Part shown: piece by piece, positions 1 through 5,124 of the stretch
Layout: the number at the start of each line of letters is the position of its first letter
Numbering within the stretch: the first letter of the stretch is position 1
Origin: Gammaproteobacteria bacterium
Lineage (GTDB): Bacteria; Pseudomonadota; Gammaproteobacteria; GCA-001735895
Length of the DNA: 5,387 nucleotides
Direction of reading: 5' to 3'
Assembly (NCBI GenBank): GCA_029864065.1
Contig: JAOTUD010000242.1
Location: 1-5,387 of the forward strand
The notes under the pieces: generated by a model
Told to the model about the DNA's origin: nothing
The model's input: the letters and a program-made list of their open reading frames with translations, nothing else
Databases searched by the model: none
Program-made: the position numbers and the translations under genes

Positions 1-291
1 GAGACGCTCGCGTACTGGTCTGTACTGCTCGCGCCTTCGCGCAAAATCCCGCCTTGCTCTCGCTGCGCTCGCGACGCTCAGAACGCTCGCGGTCGATGGA
101 ATGAGGCGAGGCTGCTGCGCTTGCGATGGCCGCGTTGGAATTTTGCGCGAGACGCTCGCGTACTGGTCTGTACTGCTCGCGCCTTCGCGCAAAATCCCGC
201 CTTGCTCTCGCTGCGCTCGCGACGCTCAGAACGCTCGCGGTCGATGGAATGAGGCGAGGCTGCTGCGCTTGCGATAGCCGCGTTGGAATTT
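1..291. repeat. Two tandem copies of a 148-bp GC-rich repeat
   Basis: Copy one spans 1-148 and copy two 149-291. Over the 143 bases they share I see a single difference (G at 128, A at 276). Copy two stops at the sequence GGAATTT, where the 287-366 inverted repeat takes over. Copy one starts at the window edge in the middle of the palindromic core, so the array very likely extends leftward. The unit is full of CGCTCGCG-type words. It contains a perfect palindrome whose arms (140-150 and 185-195) enclose 34 bases. Open frames run through it on both strands, but they are short, arginine- and serine-rich, and change nature at the repeat end, so I treat the array as non-coding. Near-identity of the copies implies recent duplication or homogenisation. 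Confidence 0.95.
140..195. repeat. Palindromic core of the tandem unit (11-bp arms, 34-nt loop)
   Basis: The left arm ATTTTGCGCGA (140-150) is perfectly complementary to the right arm TCGCGCAAAAT (185-195), with 34 bases between (151-184). The same right half is present at 3-47 in the first copy, whose left arm lies outside the window. A related element with different but again fully complementary arms and the same loop length lies at 4748-4809. Confidence 0.85.
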
Positions 292-366
292 CGGAGACAC
301 AATACTTACCGGGATTTAATCAGAACTGATAAACATTCTTGAATTAAGTATTGTGTCCCCGGAATT
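287..366. mobile_element. 80-bp inverted-repeat element with GGGGACACAATACTTA-type ends
   Basis: The left arm (287-308) and right arm (345-366) are 22 bases each and complementary at 20 positions. The core on the outer ends reads GGAGACACAATACTTA on the left and, on the minus strand, GGGGACACAATACTTA on the right. The 36 bases between (309-344) are AT-rich and hold no gene. From memory, this motif is found around REP-associated (IS200-like, Y1) transposase genes, so the element may be a non-autonomous or internally deleted derivative. That link is inference. The sequence directly shows only the paired arms and a third solo motif at 5050-5069. There is no clear T-run, so a classical terminator is unlikely. 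Confidence 0.6.
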
Positions 367-371
367 GTTGC

Positions 372-402
372 TTGACCCCGGGCCACGTTTTGTCAATATA
401 AC
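372..402 (+). promoter_or_regulatory. Candidate sigma-70 promoter for the MDR oxidoreductase
   Basis: TTGACC (372-377) matches the -35 consensus at five of six positions. TATAAC (397-402) matches the -10 at five of six, with a spacer of 19. AATATA at 395-400 gives the ideal spacer of 17 but a poorer hexamer. It lies just beyond the end of the inverted-repeat element and about 40 bases before the start codon. Sequence match only. Confidence 0.4.
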
Positions 403-444
403 TGGCCGATACCTGGTAAAGCGTTGGTAAACCCGGGAGGTAAG

Positions 445-1413
445 ATGCACGCCTGGAAATGTGTGACCTGGGGCGACCCGAGGCACTTGCAGCTGGGTCG
501 TATGTCGGATCCCGTCTGCGAAGAGGGGCAGGTCGAAATTACGGTTAAGGCATGCGGCGTAAACTTCGCCGACCTGCTGCTGATTTCAGGACGCTACCAG
601 CTGCGGCCCGAACTCCCGTTCATACCGGGAATGGAAGTCGCGGGATGGGTGACCGCTGTCGGGCCCGGCGTCGCAGCGCCCAGCGTCGGAGACCATGTTG
701 CCGCTTACGTCAAATACGGCGGTTACGCCGACAAGGTCGTCGCGCCGATTGCCCAGGTCGCCGTCATTCCAGATTCGATTTCGTCGGCGACAGCGGCCGC
801 CTTCGCGGTGTCCTACGGCTCCGCAGAACTGGCCTTTGACCGGGCGCATCTGACCGCGGATGAAGTGGTAGTCATCGGCGGTGCCGCGGGCGCGGTAGGC
901 AGCGCGTGTATCGAGCTTGCAAAGCAACGTGGCGCGACCGTAATCGCCTGCGTTGGCGACGTCGCCAAGGAACAGGTCGCACGCGCCTGTGGCGCGGATG
1001 AGATCGTGTCGTCGCGTTCGCGAGCCCTGCAGCAAGACCTGAAAGCGGCCGCTCCCGACGGCGTCGACGTGATTATCGACCCGGTTGGCGGAAGTTTCTT
1101 CGACGAGTCCCTGCGCTCGCTGAGGTTTGGCGGGCGCGTCGTCGTGCTTGGTTTCGCATCTGGCAAGATCCCGTCGTTGCGCCTGAATCAATTGCTCATC
1201 AAGCAGCAGAGTGTGATCGGCTCTTCCTTTGGTCTCACCTGCATCAAGGACCCCACGCGTATTTCCGATAAATGGCCGGCGCTGGTTGCAATGCTCGAGC
1301 GGGGTTCTATCAAGCCCAGGGTCAGCAAGTCGCTGCCTTTCACCGATCTGCCCAAGGCGCTGAATCTGCTGAAGGAGCGCAAGCTGGCCGGAAGGGTGGT
1401 TTTAGGCGGCTGA
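445..1413 (+). CDS. NADPH:quinone oxidoreductase-family (zinc-free MDR) protein
   Basis: This 322-residue protein belongs to the medium-chain dehydrogenase/reductase superfamily, quinone oxidoreductase (zeta-crystallin-like) branch, usually about 325 residues. Enzymes of this branch transfer hydride from NADPH to quinones, enoyl compounds or other activated carbonyls in the cytosol; the substrate here cannot be read from sequence. Visible marks are the N-terminal GroES-like lobe with CGVNFADLL (about 37-45) and PGMEVAG (61-67), and the Rossmann nucleotide-binding loop GGAAGAVGS (145-153). The C-terminal AGRVVL ending is typical. The catalytic zinc cysteine is replaced by an Asn-containing NFAD motif and there is no structural four-cysteine lobe, so no zinc is expected. 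I chose ATG at 445 because GGGAGG (435-440) lies just upstream; an in-frame TTG at 424 would add seven residues but has no better site. The gene is monocistronic here and converges on the minus-strand cluster. Confidence 0.88.
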   Translation: MHAWKCVTWGDPRHLQLGRMSDPVCEEGQVEITVKACGVNFADLLLISGRYQLRPELPFIPGMEVAGWVTAVGPGVAAPSVGDHVAAYVKYGGYADKVVAPIAQVAVIPDSISSATAAAFAVSYGSAELAFDRAHLTADEVVVIGGAAGAVGSACIELAKQRGATVIACVGDVAKEQVARACGADEIVSSRSRALQQDLKAAAPDGVDVIIDPVGGSFFDESLRSLRFGGRVVVLGFASGKIPSLRLNQLLIKQQSVIGSSFGLTCIKDPTRISDKWPALVAMLERGSIKPRVSKSLPFTDLPKALNLLKERKLAGRVVLGG

Positions 1414-1431
1414 GGCCATTTCGATACCGCT

Positions 1432-1462
1432 CGCCGCGGGATGTCGCCCGCGGCGTTACTTT
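1432..1462 (+). terminator. GC-rich hairpin between convergent genes, possible terminator
   Basis: CGCCGCGGG (1432-1440) pairs perfectly with CCCGCGGCG (1447-1455) around a 6-base loop. On the plus strand it is followed by TTACTTT, a weak U-tract, 18 bases after the MDR stop codon. On the minus strand the hairpin starts immediately after the TAA of the SRPBCC gene but no T-run follows, so termination in that direction would be weaker or Rho-assisted. The position between two converging genes supports a terminator role. Confidence 0.6.
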
Positions 1463-2442
1463 ATCGGGATATAGAGAGCGGTGGTGATCTCGTTGGAGTC
1501 GGTTACCTGGTCCGGTTCGTCATGGTAGATCTCGAGCGACGGGCGGGTCCGGTCGAGCTTTATTTTATGCATGCGGCAATGGCAGGACAGCGCGTACCAG
1601 GCCAGCGGGATGAAGCGATGTTCGCCATGCAGCGTCATCCTGAAATACCGTCCGCCCTGGAATTCACGCCGCGTATAGTTGGATTGCGGGGTGCTGTCGC
1701 TGACCGGAATCGCGACTTCGGCGCGGAATTGCGACGCCATCGGGTCGAACTGCCGATAAAGGGTAAGCGCCAGTCCTGTTTTACCCGCGGCGGCGGCCCT
1801 GAGGGCTTCGATACTGGACTGGCGGCTCGCCTCGAGCTGGCGCAGATTGCCGTTGCAGGGAATCGCCCAGTAGCTGAAATCTTCGAGCTCCTGAGTGCCG
1901 ACAAAAGTGATCTTTGGATGCGGCGCCGCGTCGTTCACGTATCCATTGAGCAGCGCCAGCCCAAGATCATAGTCGCGAACGATCATCGCCTCCGTCCGCC
2001 TGGTCATGAAACGAAACAGAAACGGCATGCCGCCTTCCATCTGCCAGTGTACCAGCGTCCTTCCATCCTGCTCTTCGAAGTCCCAACAGACCTCGCTGAC
2101 CGACTTGAAGGGTCGCGTGAACTCGATTTTTTGCCGTATGTTCATATTCGGCTTGATCGAGACGTGGGTCAGCCTGCCGGCGCCGACCACCTTGCCATCC
2201 CAGCTGTAATAGCCGCCTTCGCGCTGGTAGTCGTCGCCGTAATCGATGTGGGTGTCGGGTTCGTGCATCAGCCACGGGCTCCATTGAGGCCAGGACTTGA
2301 AATCGACGATCGCTGCAAAAACGACTTCCACCGGGGCTTCGATCTCGAGGCTGCGCCTGACGCGAAACACGCCATCGAGGCTTGCGAGGTAGATCACCGC
2401 GACCAGCATTATGCCAGCAACGATGGCCAGCGCTATCCACAT
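1456..2442 (-). CDS. Membrane-anchored SRPBCC domain plus GyrI-like domain protein
   Basis: The protein has 328 residues. Residues 3-22 form one hydrophobic helix, so it is probably anchored in the inner membrane by its N-terminus. Residues about 30-168 look like an SRPBCC (polyketide-cyclase/START-like) ligand-binding fold: an opening EIEAPVEVVFAAIVDF strand-helix, then WPQWSPW (51-57) and the strand pattern ending in VHWQMEGG. Residues about 177-328 resemble a GyrI-like/AraC effector-binding domain, with the typical ending LEIYHDEP (303-310) followed by TALYIPIK. Both folds bind small hydrophobic ligands; no ligand or enzymatic residue is evident. The frame stays open 33 codons further upstream inside fetB, but ATG 2442 is preferred because it begins the membrane helix, follows an AGGTGG site and overlaps the fetB end by only 10 bases, which suggests translational coupling. 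It is the last gene of the cluster. The domain calls are by pattern, not search. Confidence 0.75.
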   Translation of the reverse strand: MWIALAIVAGIMLVAVIYLASLDGVFRVRRSLEIEAPVEVVFAAIVDFKSWPQWSPWLMHEPDTHIDYGDDYQREGGYYSWDGKVVGAGRLTHVSIKPNMNIRQKIEFTRPFKSVSEVCWDFEEQDGRTLVHWQMEGGMPFLFRFMTRRTEAMIVRDYDLGLALLNGYVNDAAPHPKITFVGTQELEDFSYWAIPCNGNLRQLEASRQSSIEALRAAAAGKTGLALTLYRQFDPMASQFRAEVAIPVSDSTPQSNYTRREFQGGRYFRMTLHGEHRFIPLAWYALSCHCRMHKIKLDRTRPSLEIYHDEPDQVTDSNEITTALYIPIK

Positions 2443-3164
2443 GTGTCTGCGCCCACCTGATCGATTTCCTTGTTGCGCTGTGCGCGCAGCAGCCACAGGA
2501 ACAGCGCGGCCGAAATACCGGCCGAGCTGAAAATCATGCACATCACGATAATCTGGTAGCGCGCCGCGATTAACGGCGACGTGCCGGCGAGGATTTGCCC
2601 CGTCATCATTCCGGGCAGCGAGACCAGGCCGACCGCGAGCAGCGAATTGGTAATCGGTATCAGCGCCGCCTGGAAGGCGGTATTCCTGGCGCGCGTGTAA
2701 TCGTTGTGGTGGCCCAGCTCGCTGTAAAGCCTTTCGCCGGCAAGGCTGACGCTGTTCATCGAGTTCGAAAAAATCATGCCGGCCAGCGGAATCATGATCG
2801 CCGGCTGGTACCAGGGCTCGGCATGCAGCACGCCCTGGGTGACCAGTGCCAGGTTGAAAATACCGCCGACCGCAATCGACACCAGGCTATAGCCAAGCAG
2901 GGTGGAGCGTTTGACCGGTAACGCGCCCAGCGCAATCCAGCTGGCGGCGAGCAGCATGAAACTCAAAACCGCGAGGATGATCCACTGGTTGTTCGCCCTG
3001 AAGATAAATTCCAGCGTATAGCCGATCAACAGCAGCTGGATCAACATGCGCAATATCGCAATGCTCGCGTGTTTGAGACTGCTCGACCAGAAGAATATCA
3101 GCACCAGGGTGGCCAGCACCGGGATAAAAGCCACCGAGATATCGACCAGCGTTATGGCGTACAT
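2433..3164 (-). CDS. fetB: FetB/UPF0014-family ABC transporter permease, shortened form
   Basis: This 243-residue, very hydrophobic protein is an inner-membrane permease of the FetB (YbbM, UPF0014) family, whose E. coli member, with the ATPase FetA, has been linked to iron export. Diagnostic stretches are IPLAGMIFSNSM (125-136), AALIPITNSL (166-175), VGLVSLPGMMTGQILAG (178-194) and the following ARYQIIVM. Six to seven membrane helices are plausible. Compared with E. coli FetB from memory (259 residues), about 15 residues are absent between the SNSM motif and AALIP, where the family carries an LSLGATPKQA-type cytoplasmic segment; the frame is otherwise intact. No ABC ATPase gene is in the window. 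The ATG directly abuts the TAG of the upstream HMA-like gene, with a GGGAAG site inside that gene. The 3' end overlaps the SRPBCC gene by 10 bases. The family call is firm; the transported ion is inferred. Confidence 0.88.
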   Translation of the reverse strand: MYAITLVDISVAFIPVLATLVLIFFWSSSLKHASIAILRMLIQLLLIGYTLEFIFRANNQWIILAVLSFMLLAASWIALGALPVKRSTLLGYSLVSIAVGGIFNLALVTQGVLHAEPWYQPAIMIPLAGMIFSNSMNSVSLAGERLYSELGHHNDYTRARNTAFQAALIPITNSLLAVGLVSLPGMMTGQILAGTSPLIAARYQIIVMCMIFSSAGISAALFLWLLRAQRNKEIDQVGADTCG

Positions 3165-3548
3165 CTAGCGGTAATCTTCCCAGTAATGTTCCTGGTCCTG
3201 GTGTGGAATTTCGGGGCTCTCAGGATCGTCGTGTTTATCCTTGGGCGCTTCGTCCTGCAGCTTGTCGCGAACATTCTCTTCCAGGTAGCAGTAGATCGTG
3301 TTGCGCAACGAATTCAGGAACGAATTATCCATTTCGAATTCGAGTTCCACGAGCAGGGCGATGACGATTTCAAAGGAAAGTTTATCCAGCGAGTAGATGA
3401 TATGGACGCTGTGCTCGCTGTGCGGAGCCGCAAGAACGATGCCGTCGATACCGGCAAGCGCTTCACAGGCGGCGCAAGCCTGGCAGGCTGGGTCGTCGCT
3501 CTGCTTAAGGTAAATGCGGCGACATCGATAGCGGTCCGCGTCTTCCAT
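3165..3548 (-). CDS. Small HMA-like Cys-rich protein, possible metal-binding partner of FetB
   Basis: I do not recognise this 127-residue protein as a named family. Residues about 12-74 have the order expected of a ferredoxin-like heavy-metal-associated (HMA) domain: a short strand RIYL, a Cys-rich turn (Cys22, Cys25, Cys28 in CxxCxxC spacing), a helix, then strands around IDGIVLAA and SVHIIYS, and a helix ending in ELEFEMD. The usual GMxCxxC loop is not present as such, so this is a divergent or alternative member. The tail (about 99-127) is acidic, with His at 106, 116 and 121, and may also bind metal. I chose ATG 3548; a TTG two codons upstream (3554) is possible. A TAGG site lies about eight bases before the ATG. 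The stop codon directly abuts the fetB start, which suggests joint expression and a shared role in metal handling. That role is inference. Confidence 0.7.
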   Translation of the reverse strand: MEDADRYRCRRIYLKQSDDPACQACAACEALAGIDGIVLAAPHSEHSVHIIYSLDKLSFEIVIALLVELEFEMDNSFLNSLRNTIYCYLEENVRDKLQDEAPKDKHDDPESPEIPHQDQEHYWEDYR

Positions 3549-3739
3549 GAACAAAGCCTACGCCCCCACCCGCGTATTTTCAATTTTTTCTGCCTGCCGT
3601 AACGGCGACGCCAGGATTCGAATGGGTCGGTTAAAGCCTTACCTCGATACAGTCTCGGCGCCGGGTGGATATCATCGCTGGTGCCCGTTGCGCCGTCGGT
3701 ACCCTGGAGAGCCAATGCAAACCGGCGTCGCTGTTTCCG
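3549..3739. other. Intergenic stretch between prmC and the HMA-like gene
   Basis: This is 191 bases without a convincing gene. A minus-strand frame in the same phase as prmC runs on after the prmC stop and into the HMA-like gene from a possible TTG at 3715. Its content is arginine-rich and then becomes low-complexity Ser/Thr/Arg where it overlaps the HMA-like gene, so I read it as a shadow. The plus strand shows a small palindrome GCCGTAACGGC and a T-run near 3585, in the wrong order for a terminator. A promoter for the three-gene block may lie here, but no strong hexamer pair stands out. Confidence 0.5.
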
Positions 3740-4594
3740 TCAGCGGTTTGTTTCGCCGAGCCGCCCGCGGCTCACGCGCGGCAGGTCGTTATGATCGGAA
3801 GCGCAGCGGATTTCGACGAATCCCCGTGCTTGCAGCAAATCTGCAACCGCCGCCTGCTGGTCATAACCGTGTTCCATCCACAGGATGCCCCCGGAAGCGA
3901 GGTAACGCGGCGACTCGCTGACGATGGTTTCGATCGCCTCGAGGCCGCTGTTCCCGGGAGACAGGGCGATGGCGGGCTCGGCCGGCAGGTCACCCTCGAC
4001 CAGGAACGGGTGATCGGCGGCTATATAGGGGGGATTCGATACGATCAGGTCGAAGGTCGACCCGGGCGCCAGCTGTGCAAACCAGTCCGATTCGACGAAC
4101 TCTATTTCGACGCCGTGTCTGAGCGCGTTGTCACGCGCCAGTAGCAGGCAGGCCGGGTCGACATCGGTGGCGTATACCCGCAGCAGGGGGCGGTGTTTTT
4201 TCAACGCGATCGCGATGACACCCGCGCCGGTTCCAAGGTCGCATACCCGCCACGGCTGGTCGAGCGGAATCTCGTTTAACGCCAGTTCGACCAGCAACTC
4301 GGTCTCGGGTCTGGGCACCAGAGCCGCCGGGCTGGAGGCAAACTCCATCGAGAAAAACTCGCGCTTGCCAAGCAGGTAGGCGACCGGGGTAGGCTCGAGG
4401 CGCTTGTGTACCAGCGCGCGAAAGCGCAGCCAGCAGGAATCACTGAGTTCTTCTTCGGGCCAGCTGTACAGGTAACTGCGCGGTTTATCGAGGCAGTGCG
4501 ACAGCAATAATTCGGCGTCGAGGCGAGCGCTGTCGCTGCAGATTTCTATCTGTTCCGCGGCCCAGCGAAGCGCACTGTCGATTTGTTCACTCAT
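3740..4594 (-). CDS. prmC: Release factor glutamine methyltransferase PrmC (HemK)
   Basis: This 284-residue protein is a class I S-adenosylmethionine-dependent methyltransferase that N5-methylates the glutamine of the GGQ motif in release factors RF1 and RF2 in the cytoplasm. The N-terminal helical substrate-binding domain occupies about residues 1-85. The signature VPRPETE lies at 93-99, the SAM-binding DLGTGAG at 119-125, and the catalytic NPPY tetrapeptide that holds the target glutamine at 187-190. Length and both ends match the family. ATG 4594 places the start as in E. coli. No clear Shine-Dalgarno site precedes it, while a very strong one sits about 70 bases upstream in front of an 8-codon ORF, so initiation may be coupled or the promoter region altered. 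It follows prfA on the same strand, as is usual, but 530 bases away instead of adjacent. Confidence 0.97.
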   Translation of the reverse strand: MSEQIDSALRWAAEQIEICSDSARLDAELLLSHCLDKPRSYLYSWPEEELSDSCWLRFRALVHKRLEPTPVAYLLGKREFFSMEFASSPAALVPRPETELLVELALNEIPLDQPWRVCDLGTGAGVIAIALKKHRPLLRVYATDVDPACLLLARDNALRHGVEIEFVESDWFAQLAPGSTFDLIVSNPPYIAADHPFLVEGDLPAEPAIALSPGNSGLEAIETIVSESPRYLASGGILWMEHGYDQQAAVADLLQARGFVEIRCASDHNDLPRVSRGRLGETNR

Positions 4595-4630
4595 GGACTA
4601 TGAACTGGTTCACTATGGAAATTTATGGAT

Positions 4631-4657
4631 TCACCTATATATAGTAATCGTGTGCAT
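4631..4657 (-). CDS. Candidate 8-codon leader peptide upstream of prmC
   Basis: ATG at 4657 reads MHTITIYR and ends at TGA (4633-4631), 36 bases before the prmC start. It is preceded on the minus strand by GGGGGAGGAGG, a far stronger ribosome binding site than anything in front of prmC. It lies in the same frame as prmC, but four stop codons separate the two, so it is not an N-terminal extension. Function is unknown; it could feed ribosomes to prmC by reinitiation or could be a chance ORF. Confidence 0.3.
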   Translation of the reverse strand: MHTITIYR

Positions 4658-4685
4658 CAATACCTCCTCCCCCGAACTATTGATG
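4655..4685 (-). promoter_or_regulatory. Hairpin carrying an SD in its loop and a start codon in its arm
   Basis: CATCAATA (4655-4662) and TATTGATG (4678-4685) form a perfect 8-bp inverted repeat around 15 bases (4663-4677). In the prmC-sense RNA the loop is GGGGGAGGAGG-rich and the 3' arm contains the AUG of the leader ORF. This arrangement would let folding, or a bound protein, control initiation. The structure is seen; the control role is inferred. Confidence 0.4.
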
Positions 4686-4717
4686 ATATCACGTGGCCAG
4701 GGACGGCCTTCCTATTC

Positions 4718-4838
4718 TGCACTCACGAGCACGGCAATAACGGCGTTGAAAATTTAGCGAAAACACTCGCATGCTTGCGCGTATTGCTCGCGCTATTCGC
4801 TAAATTTTCGCCTTGCTCTTGTCGCCCTCGTGAGCGCA
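4718..4838. repeat. Long imperfect palindrome, relative of the left-edge repeat
   Basis: The outer arms TGCACTCACGAG (4718-4729) and CTCGTGAGCGCA (4827-4838) pair at 11 of 12 positions. The inner arms GAAAATTTAGCGAA (4748-4761) and TTCGCTAAATTTTC (4796-4809) pair perfectly over 14 bases around a 34-base loop (4762-4795). The loop matches the loop at 151-184 at about 23 of 34 positions. The flanks also match: CGGCGTTG before the left arm and CGCCTTGCTCT after the right arm. It is non-coding and probably a MITE- or REP-like repeat. Confidence 0.8.
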
Positions 4839-4874
4839 CGGTACCCCTAATTGTGAGGTCTTGCACTTAATTCC

Positions 4875-4894
4875 CTCGCGACGCCAGAAGGCTC
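4875..4894. repeat. Fragment related to the tandem-repeat unit
   Basis: The 20 bases starting CTCGCGACGC and ending CAGAAGGCTC correspond to 68-88 of the left-edge repeat with one missing base and one substitution. In the tandem unit this segment follows the palindrome within about 25 bases; here about 65 bases intervene. This suggests a second, diverged and interrupted copy of the same unit spanning roughly 4738-4894. Confidence 0.5.
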
Positions 4895-4952
4895 CTGTTA
4901 CCAAGGGCCTTGTTGTTGCCGCGCTCGTGGGCGCAGAAACCCGCGACTCGTT

Positions 4953-5012
4953 GTCATCCCCGCGCAAGCGGGGATCTTGTGACGCTGCCGCTATCCCGAG
5001 ATTCGGGATGAC
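4953..5012. repeat. GTCATCCC...GGGATGAC dispersed palindromic repeat
   Basis: GTCATCCC (4953-4960) and GGGATGAC (5005-5012) are perfect inverted ends. Inside are two hairpins: ATCCCCGC/GCGGGGAT (4956-4963 with 4968-4975, GCAA loop) and ATCCCGA/TCGGGAT (4993-4999 with 5003-5009). This layout matches the GTCATTCCCGC-type short dispersed repeats common in proteobacterial genomes. It carries no gene. Confidence 0.75.
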
Positions 5013-5027
5013 GCCCTGAAGGGCGTC
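5010..5027. repeat. Perfect 7-bp hairpin with TGAA loop
   Basis: GACGCCC (5010-5016) pairs with GGGCGTC (5021-5027) around TGAA, overlapping the end of the GTCATCCC repeat by three bases. Neither side is followed by a T-run in the outgoing direction, so an intrinsic terminator for prfA is not supported, although the hairpin could protect an RNA 3' end. Confidence 0.5.
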
Positions 5028-5049
5028 GATTCTCGACCTGCAGTCAGAT

Positions 5050-5069
5050 ATTCGGGGACACAATACCTA
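5050..5069. repeat. Solo copy of the GGGGACACAATACTTA motif
   Basis: ATTCGGGGACACAATACCTA at 5050-5069 repeats the arm sequence of the 287-366 element with a small number of changes. No matching inverted partner is seen in the 450 bases to its left. It lies about 55 bases downstream of the prfA stop codon and may be a remnant end of the same kind of element. Confidence 0.6.
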
Positions 5070-5124
5070 TCTTCGCGACCGGCGAATCCTGCGTTTGATT
5101 GAAAACCGCCTGCCGGGACGGGGG

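Larger units (their letters stand above)
4595..5124. other. Repeat-filled gap between prfA and prmC
   Basis: This is 530 bases without a credible protein gene longer than a leader peptide. From the prmC side it holds the leader ORF and SD-bearing hairpin (4631-4685), a long imperfect palindrome (4718-4838), a fragment related to the left-edge tandem repeat (4875-4894), a GTCATCCC palindromic unit (4953-5012), a perfect hairpin (5010-5027) and a solo GGGGACACAATACCTA motif (5050-5069). An 87-codon minus-strand frame (4800-5063) runs through these repeats, and its DPRLRGDD stretch is simply the translated GTCATCCC repeat, so I do not call it. Confidence 0.8.

Noticed and set aside
1..291. CRISPR array at the left edge
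   Set aside because: The 148-bp units are contiguous and nearly identical throughout, with no short-repeat and unique-spacer alternation.
1441..2460. A 339-codon plus-strand frame opposite the SRPBCC gene
   Set aside because: It is antisense to a gene with recognisable domains and a membrane helix. Its composition, rich in Arg, His and Asp, is typical of an antisense shadow in GC-rich DNA.
3600..3665. A GGATTCGAA word resembling the T-arm of a minus-strand tRNA
   Set aside because: The bases around it do not form the 5-bp T-stem, and no convincing acceptor stem, D-arm or anticodon arm could be drawn.
3314..3715. A 133-codon minus-strand frame after prmC
   Set aside because: It starts at TTG with no clear ribosome site, overlaps the HMA-like gene by about 235 bases, and there turns into Ser/Arg-rich low-complexity sequence typical of a shadow frame. 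A frameshifted N-terminal extension of the HMA-like protein cannot be fully excluded.
5010..5027. Intrinsic terminator of prfA
   Set aside because: The hairpin is perfect, but no T-run follows it in the prfA direction and it lies about 100 bases beyond the stop codon.
4800..5063. An 87-codon minus-strand frame in the prfA-prmC gap
   Set aside because: It is made of translated repeats (the DPRLRGDD stretch comes from the GTCATCCC repeat) and has no family-like content.
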